NCBI GenBank assembly: GCA_000827205.1
Contig: KN832568.1
Location: 317,300 to 381,299 of the forward strand
Reading direction: 5' to 3'
Origin: Plicaturopsis crispa FD-325 SS-3
Taxonomy: Eukaryota; Basidiomycota; Agaricomycetes; Amylocorticiales; Amylocorticiaceae
DNA length: 64,000 nt
Shown: piece after piece, positions 43,909-59,163 of the stretch
Numbering within the stretch: the first letter of the stretch is position 1
Layout: each line of letters starts with the position of its first letter
Notes under the pieces: generated by a model
What the model saw: the letters and a program-made list of their open reading frames with translations, nothing else
The model's database searches: none
Told to the model about the DNA's origin: nothing
Made by a program: the position numbers and the translations under genes

Positions 43909-45891
43909 TCAGAGCGAAACGCACGCTACCAGGAACATGCAGATAACTCCAACGGCCATAGCTGCAAACTGCGGGCGCAAGTTCAGACACCTTCACGTCG
44001 CGGCAGGCGAAATAAAGTTCCTTACCTCACGGAGAGCCTGTGCCCCGCTTTTCGATTCTGCCAATAACCTGTGGGATACGCGGCATGAGTCGACCCTGTT
44101 CGAAGATAGACTGAAAGACATACGTGGGCAGGACGGCTACCGCGCCGATGTACAGAAATCCACCAGCTACAAATGGGATCACCTGCATTTTCCGCTTAGT
44201 ACGTTCCGGTATTTGCATTACCGCCACTCACCAGGTCAGACAGTTGAACGGTCGTGCCCAGTATCCCGGATGCTGTCTGGCGTATTCCAGCCGCTAGATC
44301 GGTAGATTCTATCCCGCCCTCTTCTGAGGCAGATATGTTGTGAATGGCAATGCCCATGAACGTGCTGCAGGAGCAACAATAAGGTCTTCGAGTCATACAG
44401 CTATCAGAAGATCAGACTCTCTCACCCGACCTATCGAGAAACAGCGAACCATGGGAGCATCGCAGAGGGTAACCATGACATAATTGCGAGCACACATCAG
44501 AGGAGAACGACGCGAGGAGCTATAGAGACTCACAAACGCGCCGACAGCGGTGAGGAATTGGGACTGCATTGCTTGTTTCTTAGTGAAGCCACTCCGAACC
44601 AGGATGGAGTAATCGGCTATTTCATGTGGGATCTCATGCGCAAAACAGGCAAGGGTCGTGGTTGCTCCGATGAGAGGCGAAGAGTAAAAGGATGCGGCCA
44701 TGCTGTAGAGCAAGAAGAGAAGTTAGGGCTGCAAGGCCTGGTATATTGCGCGAGGACATACGCGAGGCCGTCGGTTCTATTATTGAGGCAGATTAGCTTT
44801 CGAACAGAAACGAGAGAACCATAAAATGTACATGTTGTGAACAAAGTCGCCAAAAAGGTTTAGATACGCAGAGAGTTTCGAAGGGGCGTTTGATGAAGCG
44901 GCAGGCTCAGGCGATGCCGCTGCCTCACCTGACGCCGTCTTTTCTCCGCCTCTTGAGCGCAGGCCGTTAGGCGCCTCTGATGTAGAGACCGCAGAAGCCG
45001 TGCCGGATGGCGATACAGAGTGAGAATGCGAGTGGGAATGCCCGCTCGCATCGTCTTCGCCACCGAGTACACGCAATGTCTTCTCCATGATGAAGAATGC
45101 GGCAAACCCAACGAAGATGCCAAGTCTGGAATGACGTCGTCAGCACATATCGCACTGTACGTAGCGGACAAAAAATCACCCGATCAGGATATTCCGTTTC
45201 TCTTCCACCATTACAAAGTGAGCACCGGGATCTTGATGCTCACCCATAAAGGCATGGGGGACAAGATGCAGGAAGACATCGGAAAGAAGGCCACCGGTCT
45301 GTGTTATCAGTGTATCAGCATACGCGAGGCCGTCAGCAGGGCATCGTGTCGACTGACGGCAAACGCTGTCATTGTGTTGAGGGTGTTTGCATTAATCTGC
45401 GCTGGGATAAATGCGAGAATAAAATTAGGGACCCTGCCACCAGAGTACGTGAGCGGGTGCGCTTCCGAGGACGTAGCAAAACATACGAGCTAATGTAAAA
45501 CGTCGCGAGGACTGCATGAAACCATTAATGTTGAGACTTCGATGTCAAGCAACAGTGCTGGCGTACCAGAGTTCCATCCCGGCCCAAAGGGAAACAGATA
45601 AGCAAACACGGTCCGCATAATTGGACTCTGATCACTCTCAATGTCCGCTTTCAGAGCGCTCAGCCTCTGTACAGGAGGACATTGTGCAATTTCTGTTTCC
45701 TACATGTGTCAAAAGTCTTCAAACATCAGCAAAACGCGTCCAACCACCGTCTTTCGCGAATCGGCACGTACCCGGACTATGACGGACGCTACCGGGGTGA
45801 CCTTGCCGTCGAAAACATTTCCGCGCGCCTGCAATACGACGCAAGCCAAGGCGGCAGCGACAAGTAAGGTCCGACTGTAACGACTGGCCAT
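43909..45891 (-). CDS. ZIP family zinc transporter (SLC39A7/Yke4-like)
   Basis: Moves zinc (or similar metal) into the cytosol, probably from the ER/Golgi by analogy with ZIP7/Yke4. Start 45891 opens a signal-like helix (RTLLVAAALACVVLQARG). Short exons then give FAYLFPFGPGWNSVLATFY, VPNFILAFIPAQINANTLN, TGGLLSDVFLHLVPHAFMGE and ILIGLGIFVGFAAFFIMEKT. A His-rich loop (GHSHSHSHS) with a long Ser/Ala linker follows, then the metal-site helices HNITDGLAMAASF and CFAHEIPHEIADYS, and finally GTTVQLSDLVIPFVAGGFLY and AAMAVGVICMFLVA. It ends CVSL at TGA 43909-43911. The HN-x3-D and HE-x2-HE motifs are complete. The last intron joins PT to LLAESKSGAQALRE. Divergent from RFC subunit gene, 187 bp apart. 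Confidence 0.93.
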
Positions 45892-46078
45892 GAAAGGGAA
45901 GGAACGAAGATGAGGGTTTTGAGGAGAAATTGTGCCGGCGCTGTTCTTGCCAGCGGTCAGTAGTCGGAAACCTCCGATTTCCGATCAAGTCTGCGTCACA
46001 TTTGTGACCGGGCGCGTTTTGTCGCGACAGTCGTTCTCTTTCCACGACCGCAACATACTGGCAGAGCTATAGAACAAG

Positions 46079-47691
46079 ATGTCTCTCTGGGTTGACAAGG
46101 TACGCCAGGAATGCCATATTCTCTGCAGAGAATTAATGAATATCTGCGAACAGTACAGACCAAAGACTCTCGATGATCTCCACTACCACCATGGCCTTTC
46201 TGCGCGCCTCAAATCACTGGTACGCTCGGCCGACGTCCATGGCATCCACTTAAAAACTGATGTTGCGCTATCAGGCTGCCTCGGGAGATTTCCCGCACAT
46301 GCTATTCTACGGTCCTTCCGGTGCTGGAAAAAAGACGCGTATCACTTGCACATTGAGAGAGTTATTCGGTCCGGGCGTCGAACGCGTGAGTAATCTTTAA
46401 CTCGCGCGTTGCTCAACGACTCACAGGCTGTGAGTCCAGCTGAAAATAGATCAAAGGGTGTTCCTCTCGCCGTCAAAACGGAAGCTTGAGGTCAATATCG
46501 TGCAAAGCAATTTTCATATCGAAATAACCCCGAGGTGCGCCCTGCAGCTTACCTTCAGTGGCGCTGATGTAAATGCTTGAACGCACAGCGAAGCGGGGAA
46601 TTATGACCGGATAGTGGTGCAGGAACTGCTGAAGGAGATTGCCCAGACACAGCAGGTAGACCTCAACGCGAAGCAACGCTTCAAAGGCAAGCACCCCGTA
46701 CACGTTTGCATTGCCATATTTGACTCCGGCGTCCGCAGTTGTAATTATCAACGAGGCCGACTCTCTCTCTCGCGACGCGCAGGCGGCACTCCGGCGCACG
46801 ATGGAGAAATACATGGCGAACATGCGTATCATCCTCTGCGCAAACAGCACGAGTAAACTTATCGCGCCCATCAAAAGTCGATGTCTGCTCATGCGCGTCG
46901 CCGCTCCAAGTCCCGAAGAGGTGTGCGCGGGAAACAGCAATATGTCTGATGCGAGACTGACTTGTATCCATCGTTCAGATGCAGACTGCGCTGCGGCACG
47001 TCGCTGCGAAGGAGGGCTTCGACCTCGTCGACTCGGCCGCAGATAAAATTGTGGAAGACTCCGGTGGTAACCTCCGCAAAGCGATCCTCGTCTTGGAGGC
47101 GCTCAAAATGCAGTCGTGCGTCGCACTCTTATTTGTTCCTTCCACTCTCCTTTATTCAAGCCGTCCTGCAGACCGGACCTCTCGGGCCCGCTGACAATAG
47201 CAAAACCAGATTGGGAGACGTATTGCCACAAAGTCGCGGAGCTCATCGTGCAGGAGCAGTCTCCTGCGCGCGTGCTCGACGTCCGGGCCAAGTTTTACGA
47301 GCTCCTGAGCCATTGTATACCGCCGACAGTAATTCTCAAGGTAGATAGTTCCGTTTCCTCCCGTTTTTATTTTACAGCGCTGAGTGCGTGCGCCAGACCG
47401 TCGCAGAGCGCGTCGTGGAGAACGTCGACGAGAGCCTGAAAGCGGATATTATGCACTGGGCGGCCATTTATGTACGTACTGTATTCACGCTGCGTCTGCT
47501 CACCGCTAAAGGGGTGTTTTGTAGGAGGTCCGGATGCGGCAAGGGAACAAGAAAATATATCATCTCGAGGCGTGGGTCGTCAAAGTTATGAGCCTCTACA
47601 AGGTGAGTTTCATCCTCCTACACCAAGCGTACCCTACGCTAACAACTCACAGCATTTCTTCTACGACATCGACATGTCCGGGTTCGATTGA
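46079..47691 (+). CDS. Replication factor C small subunit (yeast Rfc5 / human RFC3 type)
   Basis: Subunit of the clamp loader that places PCNA on DNA. Exon 1 is MSLWVDK (46079-46099); the next exon gives YRPKTLDDLHYHHGLSARL, with PHMLFYGPSGAGKKTR (Walker A variant of this subunit) after an intron. Then ITPSDAGNYDRIVVQELLKE, VVINEADSLSRDAQAALRRT (sensor/SRC region: NSTSKLIAPIKSRC), and VEDSGGNLRKAILVLEALKM. The C-terminal collar helices follow: TVAERVVENVDESLKADIMH, KKIYHLEAWVVKVMSLYKHF. It ends IDMSGFD at 47691. GPSGAGKKT and the C-terminus match Rfc5/RFC3 rather than Rfc2-4. Many tiny introns. It faces the HD-hydrolase gene tail to tail, 34 bp apart. Confidence 0.93.
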
Positions 47692-47725
47692 TAGGTATCC
47701 GCCCAGTGTATTCCGTTATGTACAT

Positions 47726-48625
47726 TTATATTACAGCATTGTATTCGTCCTCGACAGAGGCGAGGAACTCCAGTAGCTGCGTGTAGATACGGTCGGCAGA
47801 GGTAAGCGTGTAGCAAAGCGAGTGCACCTACCAACTTGTGTCGTTTCTCGCCGAGCGCCTTACCGGGAGCGGTCTTCAGACGATCCTTGATATGCAGCAG
47901 CTTGTCGTAGAAATGTTGAATGGAGGTATCTTTGCGTGCGGGATCGTCGGGAGGGGCATGCAATGGCCTATGCAGTATGTCAGCCGTACCCGCGTACACA
48001 CACAACACACAATGCATGTCATACCGATTTACCGCGGTGCTGTACGCCGCACAGCGCAGCACACCTACAACAAGGGGAAACGATAGGCACATGGATCGCT
48101 ACAAGTGAGATAAGCGTACCAAAAGCCCCAATCGCGTCCAAGCGATCAGCGTCCTGGACGCAGTGCAGCTCGACGCACGTCTCGTGCCACGGGCCCCACG
48201 CGCCCGTCTCCCGCAACTTCTTCTCCGTTGTCCACGACACGTTCTCCACGATGCGCGCGATCTGCGCCGCGCGTCCGTCGCTCACGATATCGACTGGCAG
48301 GCCGCGGAAGAAGGGGAGGAAGAACGCGTAGGCGTCCGCGGCCTGCGCGGCGGACACGTACTTCTTATCGAGCACGTCGTGCAGGAGGGCGGCGATCTCG
48401 ACGGTGAGCAGATCGGGCTGGGTCGGCAGCGCGCGCGCGATGGAGAGGGCGGTGCGCCGGACGCGTTGGACTGGGTGGAGACGCGTCAACATGCGTATTG
48501 GAGACATCGGTGGGGGACTGACCGTGAAATGCATCGTGTGAGGGGTCGTACCGGGCCATCGTCTCGATCATAAGCTGTTCTGCAGCCTTAATAGCGGCGC
48601 TCTCTTCTGCTGTGGGGTATGCCAT
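47726..48625 (-). CDS. HD-domain metal-dependent hydrolase, function unknown
   Basis: Start 48625 (MAYPTAEESAAIKAAEQL). HD-superfamily ligands are visible: His in PSHDAFHVQRVRRTAL (joined across an intron), His-Asp in IAALLHDVLDKKY, and Asp in QDADRLDAIGAFG. The last exons read DTSIQHFYDKLLHIKDRLKT and LEFLASVEDEYNAVI, stop TAA 47726-47728. Length and order resemble the YedJ/YpgQ-like HD proteins found across fungi and bacteria, thought to act on phosphorylated or nucleotide substrates; the actual substrate is unknown. No targeting signal. Confidence 0.85.
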
Positions 48626-48921
48626 GGCTCGTTCTTGTGGTTCGATATCCGATTGGTGCTATGCACGTTAATGGGGACGCTGTCTACCTGGTAGCGTATT
48701 TATTGTGTGCCAGGACCGATTTTTGACGCGACTTTGTCGTCGTACTCGTCAATATTTTGCGTGCAAGGACTTTGAACCAAATCGTACTAGCTCGAACAAA
48801 TCAAAAGAGAGTTTTTAGGTTGTGCGGGGACGACATTACGTAATAGAGTACATAGAACATGTGAATGAGACATCGGTGCAGAATGCTCTCTTGACCGGAG
48901 ACTCGACTTGTCCTCTTACCA

Positions 48922-50329
48922 ATGCCAACAACGACGACAACGACGACAAAGACGGCGTCCTCGTCGTTTATTCCGTTAAAAGCGAGCTCGACGTCGTTGC
49001 CGGCGTCGAGCTCCTCATCGCCGACAACGACGACAACGCCTAAGCGCAGCTCGACGTCGGCGACACTCCGCTCGCTATACAATCGTGCTGCCCCAGCCTT
49101 CCTACATCGCGACGTCGTGCTCACTTACTCTCTTTTAACCTCCGCGTTTGCCCTCTTGCCCCCGCCATCCGCGTACCCGTCCGAGCTCACGCTGCATCGT
49201 CGGAAATGGGACATTCTGCGCATAACGCTCGAGACCACCGTCTACGCAGGACCCGCTGAGCAGCGGCCAGATACTCTGCCTGCGCACCTGCGTGAGATCC
49301 TGGTACAAACACCGCACGAGCTGATCACATCGATACATGCACGTTCATTGCTATTGTTTACTCCCGTCGGTCAACGGCCGTCTGCGGCGTATTTGCCGTC
49401 GCAAATTCTGGTGACGCTCGTGTTGTCGGCGCTCAAACTCGACTGCGCAGACGTTGGACGGGAGGTGATAGAAGACTGGCTGGGGGCGCGCGGACAGGCG
49501 GATGATGTCGAGAAGGACGAGGCAGAAGGGTACGAGAAGGTGCTCGAGGTGTACTGTTTGCATGTGCTCCCGCGGGTACAGGAGTGGGACTATGCGAAGG
49601 AGTTTCTTGAGTATGAGAGTGAGCTACCTCGCGGGAGACGAAGTGTGAGTATCAGTCTTGATCATTTGCTCCATGCGACTGACTATGACTCCTCAGCGCA
49701 TGCGAGAATCGCTCGAGGCGCAGCATGCTCAATACCGTATCGCTCATTTGCCACCTCCGTCAGAGCAGTCCCCGTCACCTTCCCCGACATCCTCGTCGGT
49801 ACCCTCCCGCTCGACCTCTCCCGCATCTACCTCTATCTCGTCTTCCTCCCTCTCTACCACCTCTACCCACACGGCCGTCCCGCATGCTGCGCGTACTCCT
49901 CGGCCGCTCCAGCCCTCCGAATCCACGGCGTCACTAGTCTCCCAGCGTACCGCTCGACCGTCGCCACCCTCCTCATCCCACACGCCGCACCCAGCTTCCA
50001 CCGCCCTCTTGCGCTCTCTCGCCCCACGCCCGGCCCCCGCGCCCTCCGTGCCCTCCACGTTCACGCTCATCCGCGCTAGCTTCGCGCCGTACCTCACGTC
50101 CTCGCGGATAAGCACATTTTTCGTTCTCTTCTTCGTCTTGCCTATGCTCTCGCTGCTGTTCCGCGTGCGCCGGCGGCGGGTCGCTGCGAACGTGGGGGCG
50201 GCGGACGTTGCACGGAGGCGTCTGATGCAAAACGGCGGAGCTGGTGTGGGGGTCTTGGGGACGCTTTGGAGGGAGTTCTCGAGGGCCCTGATAGATACTA
50301 TCCGGATGGGCGGGAGTGGACTTGTTTGA
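48922..50329 (+). CDS. Probable membrane-anchored protein, family uncertain
   Basis: Two exons, 48922-49644 and 49697-50329. The N-terminus is Thr/Ser-rich. An alpha-helical region follows (RDVVLTYSLLTSAFALLPPP, KWDILRITLETTVYAGP, SQILVTLVLSALKLDCADVG, VLEVYCLHVLPRVQEWDYAK), then a long Ser/Pro/Thr disordered stretch, one membrane helix (ISTFFVLFFVLPMLSLLF) followed by RVRRRR, and about 60 more residues. The layout (soluble helical head, linker, late membrane anchor) recalls peroxisomal import-receptor recycling proteins of the PEX26/PEX15 kind, but I cannot show homology and offer it only as a candidate. The start is the first ATG after the divergent spacer to the HD gene. Confidence 0.7.
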
Positions 50330-50643
50330 ACTTTGAAGTACCAGTCACTAATCTTAGGTCGGATTTCTTGTACATGCTACAGTTGGTGTTTGACGCCTAT
50401 ACTTATATTGTTTTTCTTTGCTCCACACACGCAAAAACCTAATGCACAGACCTGCTACAACATCCTTTGGACTTTTTTTCGGTCTAACTTGGTAGCGGAC
50501 GCCAGACGCGCAACTTTGTACCAATGCGGACTAAGCGATCTCGAGGAAATCGAATGCCACGTGGTTTGATCTCCTGAAAATTATCTGCAAGCCATATTCC
50601 GCGCTCTGCAGCTGCACATTTTTGCTCGTCGTTCAATGCGACA
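50330..50643. other. Intergenic upstream of PWP1
   Basis: 3' flank of the membrane-protein gene and upstream region of PWP1. Nothing else recognised. Confidence 0.55.
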
Positions 50644-52664
50644 ATGAGCAACCTAATATCAAGTGTTTCTTGGTGCGTCGTATTCCCTTACCTACACTGC
50701 AAATATCTGACGCATTTTTCAGGGTAAAACGGGGTGTTACGGCCCAGCACCCGACAAAATATGTTCTAGATGACAAGGAACTCGAGCGCGTCAGTGCACT
50801 GGCGCACATAGAGCTCGAAGATGCGCGTATCGAGCTGGAGCGGGCGCATGAGGCCGCAAAATCTATGGGGCGTGGTGCAGAAGGAGACGAGGCAGACGAC
50901 TCCGGCGACGGTGAGGACGGGGAGGAGGGCGATTGGGTCGAGTGCGTTTGCCTTTACGATGATCGGCGCTCTATTCTGACAACCTCTGTAGCGAAGACGA
51001 CGATGCCATGGACATGGATCAAGATCCCCCGGCCAAGGACGGTGCGGACGGCCTCGATCAGTACAATCTCGACGACTACGACGAAGAAGATGGCGCAGTA
51101 GACATATGTACGTTTTTTTGCTCTCGTGCGTTTTAGATTTTTTGCTGAAAGTCTACAGCTGGAGGACCGTTTAGCAACATAAAGGGTCTCACATACTACC
51201 GAGATAACGAAGAGGATCCATATATCACACTAAAAGACGTGAGTTCTGCCGTCTTGCCGCGTCCTTAGCCTGACGGTTGATACAGGAGGAGGAAGACGAA
51301 GAACGCGAAGAGCTCGAAGTTCTGCCCACCGACAACCTCCTCGTCGTAGCAAAAACCGAAGACGAGATATCCCAGCTCGAGATATACGTCTACGACGACT
51401 CGCAAGAAAACTTATACGTCCATCACGACCTCATGCTGCCCAACTTCCCCCTCTGCCTCGAATGGCTAGACTTTCCCCCCGCCTCTACATCCACCTCCAC
51501 CGCCCCCTCCCCACCAAAAGAATTCGGCAACTACATCGCAGTCGGCACGCTCGATCCCGAGATCGAGATATGGTCGCTCGACGTCGTCGAGGCGCTGTAC
51601 CCCGACACCGTCCTGGGCCGGCCGGACCAGACGGCCGCGCACGTCCCCGTGCCGGCGGGTACAGGCAAGAAGAAGCGCAAGAAGGCGAAGCACCGCGCGA
51701 CGTCCGACGCGCACCACGTCGACGCCGTGCTCGCGCTCTCGTGGAATCGCACGCACCGCAATCTGCTCGCGAGCGCGAGCGCGGACCGCACGGTCAAGCT
51801 GTGGGACCTGAGCCGCGGCATGGGCGGCGAGGACGGCGCGGGGGCGTTGAGGAGCTTCGGCGATGTCCATAAGGACAAGGTGCAGGCTGTGCAGTGGAAC
51901 CAGGCAGAACCGACCGTGCTCCTGACGGGGAGTTACGATCGGACGGTGCGGACGTTTGACTCCCGGGCACCGGGAGCAGGCGTCGGTGCCGTGGTCGGTG
52001 CAGACGTGGAAGCGCTGCGGTGGGATCCATGGGAAAGCCACAGTTTCTACGTGGGTCACATATTTCCCATTTTCTTCAACGCGCACTGAACATCAGCGTG
52101 CATATAGGTATCCCTCGAGAACGGTCTTGTGCTAAATTTCGACGCGCGGACGTTACCGTCAGATCTCTCCCTTGCGTCGCCCGCACGATTTACCTTATCC
52201 GCACACGATGGTGCCGTGTCTGCGCTCGACGTGAACCCACACATGCGCGGCTGCATTGCCACCGGTGGGACAGACAAAATCGTGAAAGTTTGGAACGTAT
52301 TGGAGGAGGGCGAGGGCGAGGGCGGACGACGTGGTGTCAGCTTGGTGACCTCGAGAGATCTTGGAGTGGTATGCCCCTTCTCTCCACTTGCCCAATGTTT
52401 TTGAGACTTATATTCATTTTCTTCTAGGGCAAAGTGTTTTCGGCGGTTTTCTCGCCCGACGATCCCCTCACCCTTGCAGCAGCTGGCTCAAAAGCAAAAG
52501 TGCAAATATGGGACGTCGGTGCAAATCTTGGGGCGCGGAAGGCATTTGGCGCGAAGTTGGCGCAGGCCGGTCGAACTCTTAGGGAAAGAGAGAACGGTGG
52601 CGTCATCGGCGTGGCTAGCGACGACGAGGACGGGAGCGAGGACGAGGGCGGAGGTGACGAGTAG
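50644..52664 (+). CDS. pwp1: Periodic tryptophan protein 1 (WD40 ribosome-biogenesis factor)
   Basis: Nucleolar/chromatin WD40 protein needed for ribosome production by family role. Exon 1 MSNLISSVSW joins VKRGVTAQHPTKYVLDDKEL, the conserved PWP1 start. An acidic region follows (DQYNLDDYDEEDGAV), then YYRDNEEDPYITLKD and LPTDNLLVVAKTEDEISQLE. WD repeats include AVLALSWNRTHRNLLASASA..VKLWDLS, VQAVQWNQAEPTVLLTGSYD, ALRWDPWESHSFYVSLENG, VSALDVNPHMRGCIATGGTD..VKVWNV and VFSAVFSPDDPLTLAAAGSK..VQIWDV. A basic insert (GTGKKKRKKAKHRAT) may be a nuclear signal. It ends in an acidic tail at 52664. Order and motifs match PWP1 throughout. Confidence 0.93.
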
Positions 52665-52755
52665 ATGCACTCATGTTGACTAGGAATGTAACTGTCATTT
52701 GTTCCACCATAATCTACTTGCCCCCATGACAGTGCTTTGCGAAATAATTTTACTA

Positions 52756-54336
<1,581 letters not shown>

Positions 54337-55493
54337 TGCCAATGCCAAGGAGTGCTGTCCCTGCTGCCTGGTAGGACGAACGTCGAGCTTTTATCTAGTC
54401 CCTTCAGGCCCAGGGGGGTACGTTGGAAGTACGGCCCAATGCACGAGCCGGATGTATGTCGCGAAAAAGCAAGAATACATCTGAGCCAGCCGGTGCTAGC
54501 GTCGGGGCAATGCATGGGCTTCCTCGTGTTCGTACATGTAATGTCTTGAATTGCTTCAGCGACGCCGCATATATTTTCCTGACCTTGTGACAGGACGCTT
54601 TGGAAAGAGACGTGTGAGAAGCACAACTTCAGCCGCGAAGTGTCGATACTACGCACCAAGCTGTATATATCGGATGATTGTCGGCACCGAGAGCCGACGG
54701 GCGTGCAATACAGTGATCAAAACCTGCGATAATGCCCTTAGTATATTTATGACTGCCAAGCGTTGTGGTATGGCACGCGGGGATGAAAGGCAACACAGCA
54801 GGACAAGTGACTCGCAGGAGAGCCGACGATATTCCCGTGGAGGACTAGGCCAATGACCTGCTGCCTGGCGAATTTGACTAGAAACACGGTGCCAACTCAG
54901 ATTGGTCGCCTAGGCGCCTAAAGCTGGCAGACACCCGTTCATGTGCTGGCGTATTTATTTCTAGAGAGGAAGTTTTGAGAAGACGGCGATTGACGTGCAC
55001 ATACACTGGGGATGCATATCGGTTTCCACAACGCCGTTCCAACGTATATTTGGCGCTCGGGTCATCTAAGTACCATCCATCGGCATCGTAAGGCGCGGAA
55101 AAATGCAATCAGCTGGCAGGCAAACACGAAGGAATGGGTGATCCGTACGAACCTGGGCATCGGGGACATGGAGAACATTCGGCACTATGTAGGAAGCAAG
55201 GAATTCAGTATCAAAAATGCAGAAAACACTAGAGGCTTATTTCTAGATCGGAGGCCACAAGAGCGTGGGTGAGGTCGATGGCGCCGTGCATAAATAGGCC
55301 GGCAGCGTGAATGCACGAACGTCCACACTTGGTTTACTCGCTGCCGCATGGCCCCGCTTGCCCAGGCGCTCAGGGTATCCGTCGATACTCATACGATAAG
55401 TAGTCGATCCCGAATGCTCGATTTTGGTCAAAGAGATCCACACCGGATCCAGAATTTGTATTTTCGAGAACAGTTACAATTGGCGTTAGAACT
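54337..55493. other. Spacer between the two GH10 genes
   Basis: Contains the promoter of the CBM1-bearing xylanase gene and the 3' flank of the second. A TATAAATAG-like sequence and a 66-codon ATG frame (55348-55548) occur on the plus strand, but the frame overlaps xylanase coding DNA and has no recognised product. Confidence 0.5.
54388..54395 (-). promoter_or_regulatory. TATA-like element of GH10 gene 1
   Basis: GATAAAAG on the minus strand, 52 bp before the ATG. The spacing matches that of the element before the second GH10 gene. Confidence 0.5.
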
Positions 55494-56828
<1,335 letters not shown>

Positions 56829-57937
56829 ACCGGTGTCGAGGCGTAGTGTCCTTGCAGTAGCACCGCTGTGTGGATGGCTCTCTTATATGCATCCGTCTCG
56901 TCGGATAAAGATCGCGAAAAGTGGGGAAACAACTGCATCCACGGGTGATGTTTTCGGCACAAGTCGTTTGCTACCTCCTGCTTGTGTGCATAACGTCTCG
57001 CGGGAAGGCCGTTGATTGATCTTGTGACAGGACATGAAGACAGCTGGGGGCCGCCCGGCGAATATTTCGGGAGCACGTCTGTGAGAGAACCATGACAACA
57101 CCTCATACATAGTGCCCTTCAAATTAAGTCGACGGATGAGCGGGTACGTTGCGTTTCGCGTTCAACGGGAGCCAATCACTCTATTGCTGGATAAAGATGA
57201 TTGGCTCTCCCCCGAGACCAACAGTTTTTCTGTAGCTCACCGCATGGCAGTAGTGGAGGTGACAGGAAGAAATAGCTCTACTCACCGTCAGCTGCAGAGA
57301 CGACGGCCCCACTGGAGAACATTTAGCCTCGTTCAGAACGTTCTCAGGAAAAATTTACCACCCAGTATTTTTGTCGGTAGGTCATTGGTGGGGTCATGAG
57401 ATGAAGATCGATTGCAACTGTCGAGCTCAGCGCTCAAATTACTGTGGTCATGAGCACAAGCATGGTATATTCAGAAATACAGGACATAGCATAAGTGTAG
57501 GGCTTCCCACGAAGCAAAGACCACCCCTTCCAATCTCCTCTGTCTGATCATGAGCACCAGCCGAAGCGACGCCTCCAGGACAGAAAAAGACCAGTCAAAA
57601 CGAGGAAACCTCCACCAGCAGAAAAACCTAACGCGTTTTCGCGCTCGGGTTTACTCTTGAGAACGGGAACGCGGACAAGGAGGCGGAAGAGCTGAAGCCA
57701 AGCCCGAACTTTTATGTTCTCGAATTTTTGTTCGAAGGAAAAAAGAAAGACAGGCGAAAGACTTTTATACCCTGCTAGAGCTGCTTTCCCACGCCACCAC
57801 CGGCTGCTAACGCGCTCACGCCCGACAACCTGAGGGCAAGATCCTGGGGCAATCACACGCATGATGTCCTCAGACTTCAATAAATTCTTGTTTTCTCCCC
57901 CAAACTGTCTACAGAACTGGCACCATAGCACCGTACA
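56829..57937. other. Divergent spacer between GH10 gene 2 and PEX11-like gene
   Basis: Upstream DNA of two divergent genes. An ATG frame at 57112-57399 (95 codons, +) and another at 57548-57931 (-) have no recognisable product or splice support. Confidence 0.5.
56882..56888 (-). promoter_or_regulatory. TATA box of GH10 gene 2
   Basis: CATATAAG on the minus strand about 54 bp before the ATG, a good TATA match, placed as in the paralog. Confidence 0.6.
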
Positions 57938-59163
57938 ATGTCGCGTCTATCTAAACCGTTGAACTTGGCCCGGTTGAATGACCTGACGCTGGGTTCTTTC
58001 GCGTTCGTGAACTCTTCGGAGTCCCTGGAACACCTGCTGCGGTACTTGGGGACATGGAGTGGTAGCGAGTGAGTGATACATCGTGCTGGAATTTGCATCC
58101 TTGTACTCAATGGATCGTGATATCTAGCAAGTTCTTCATGGTGAGCGTGCTTGACCCTCAACACAAATAGCTGACCCAATGCCATGCACGATAAGATCAT
58201 ACAATATGCTGTCAAGCTCATCGTACCTTTACTGGAACTGCGTGCTCGTGTACAACACCGTGCAGGCTTCAGGAAGGATGCCACCAGCAGAGCTGCAGAA
58301 GGGTGGTCTAAACTTGGCGGCGTTATAGGAGACTCACGAGTGCTCTGGAGAATATGGGGTAAGCGCTCTCGTTTGATATTCTCGAAATTCGCCAACATCA
58401 TTTCGTGCATAGGACTCCTGCCCATATTCCAGTGGCTTATCTCTCTTGAGCGAAATCCGCCTCCGACCCGCAAGCTCCTCACAATCGAGCGCTTGCAAGG
58501 CTGGTCCATGCTCGCTTACTACCCGCTCGAGCACATATACTATCTCTGCTCGCACGAGATCATCCCGAAATCCGTCCCTTCCCTGTCCCAGTTATTCTCG
58601 TCGACAGCGAAGCCACACGTCCTGAACACGGACAAGATCGGGATATGGTCGTGTCGATTCTGGGCGCTGTATGTCGTCCTCCAGTTTGCGCACCTCAGAG
58701 AAGACCGGAAGCTGCTGCAAATACGGGAGCGGACGCTACGCAAAGCGAAGGGTACTGGGGCCGTCGTTGCTGGCGAGAAGGAGGAAATCCAAAAGAGATG
58801 GGACGCATACTGGAATGAGGTCGTTGTAAATTTGGGTTATCTGCCATTAACGATCCACTGGTGAGCACCAAGTCAATCGCGATGAATTTTGTCTCCGGGA
58901 TCTGACGTTCCTGTGATTAGGTCTCTGCACACTGGACTCTTCAAGAATGAGGTAAATTGTCCGCTGCTTAGTACGCTATGCTCGCTCACCCCATTTGTTT
59001 GCAGGTGTGGGTTGGCGTCTTTGGTCTCGTTGCTGCCGTAGCATCGTTCCGCAGTGGCTGGAAAGCTACGGCTCTCCCTTCTATACCATCGGCGCCCGAT
59101 GTTCCCGTGCAGCCCTCCTCGGACTCAACTGCCGGTGGCGTTCCCGAGGGATACGACTTCTAG
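57938..59163 (+). CDS. PEX11-family peroxisomal membrane protein
   Basis: By family, elongates and divides peroxisomes. Start 57938 (MSRLSKPLNLARLNDLTLGS). ESLEHLLRYLGTWSGSDKFF joins IIQYAVKLIVPLLELRARVQ, the amphipathic N-terminal helix region. Then WSKLGGVIGDSRVLWRIWG joins LLPIFQWLISLE across an intron; further on are MLAYYPLEHIYYLCSHEIIP and WALYVVLQFAHLREDRKL. The C-terminal membrane region is VVVNLGYLPLTIHWSLHTGLF joined to VWVGVFGLVAAVASFRSGWK. It ends PEGYDF at TAG 59163. The pattern fits the PEX11C-like branch better than PEX11 proper. Short exons near the 3' end (SLHTGLFKNE) are small but in frame. Confidence 0.88.
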
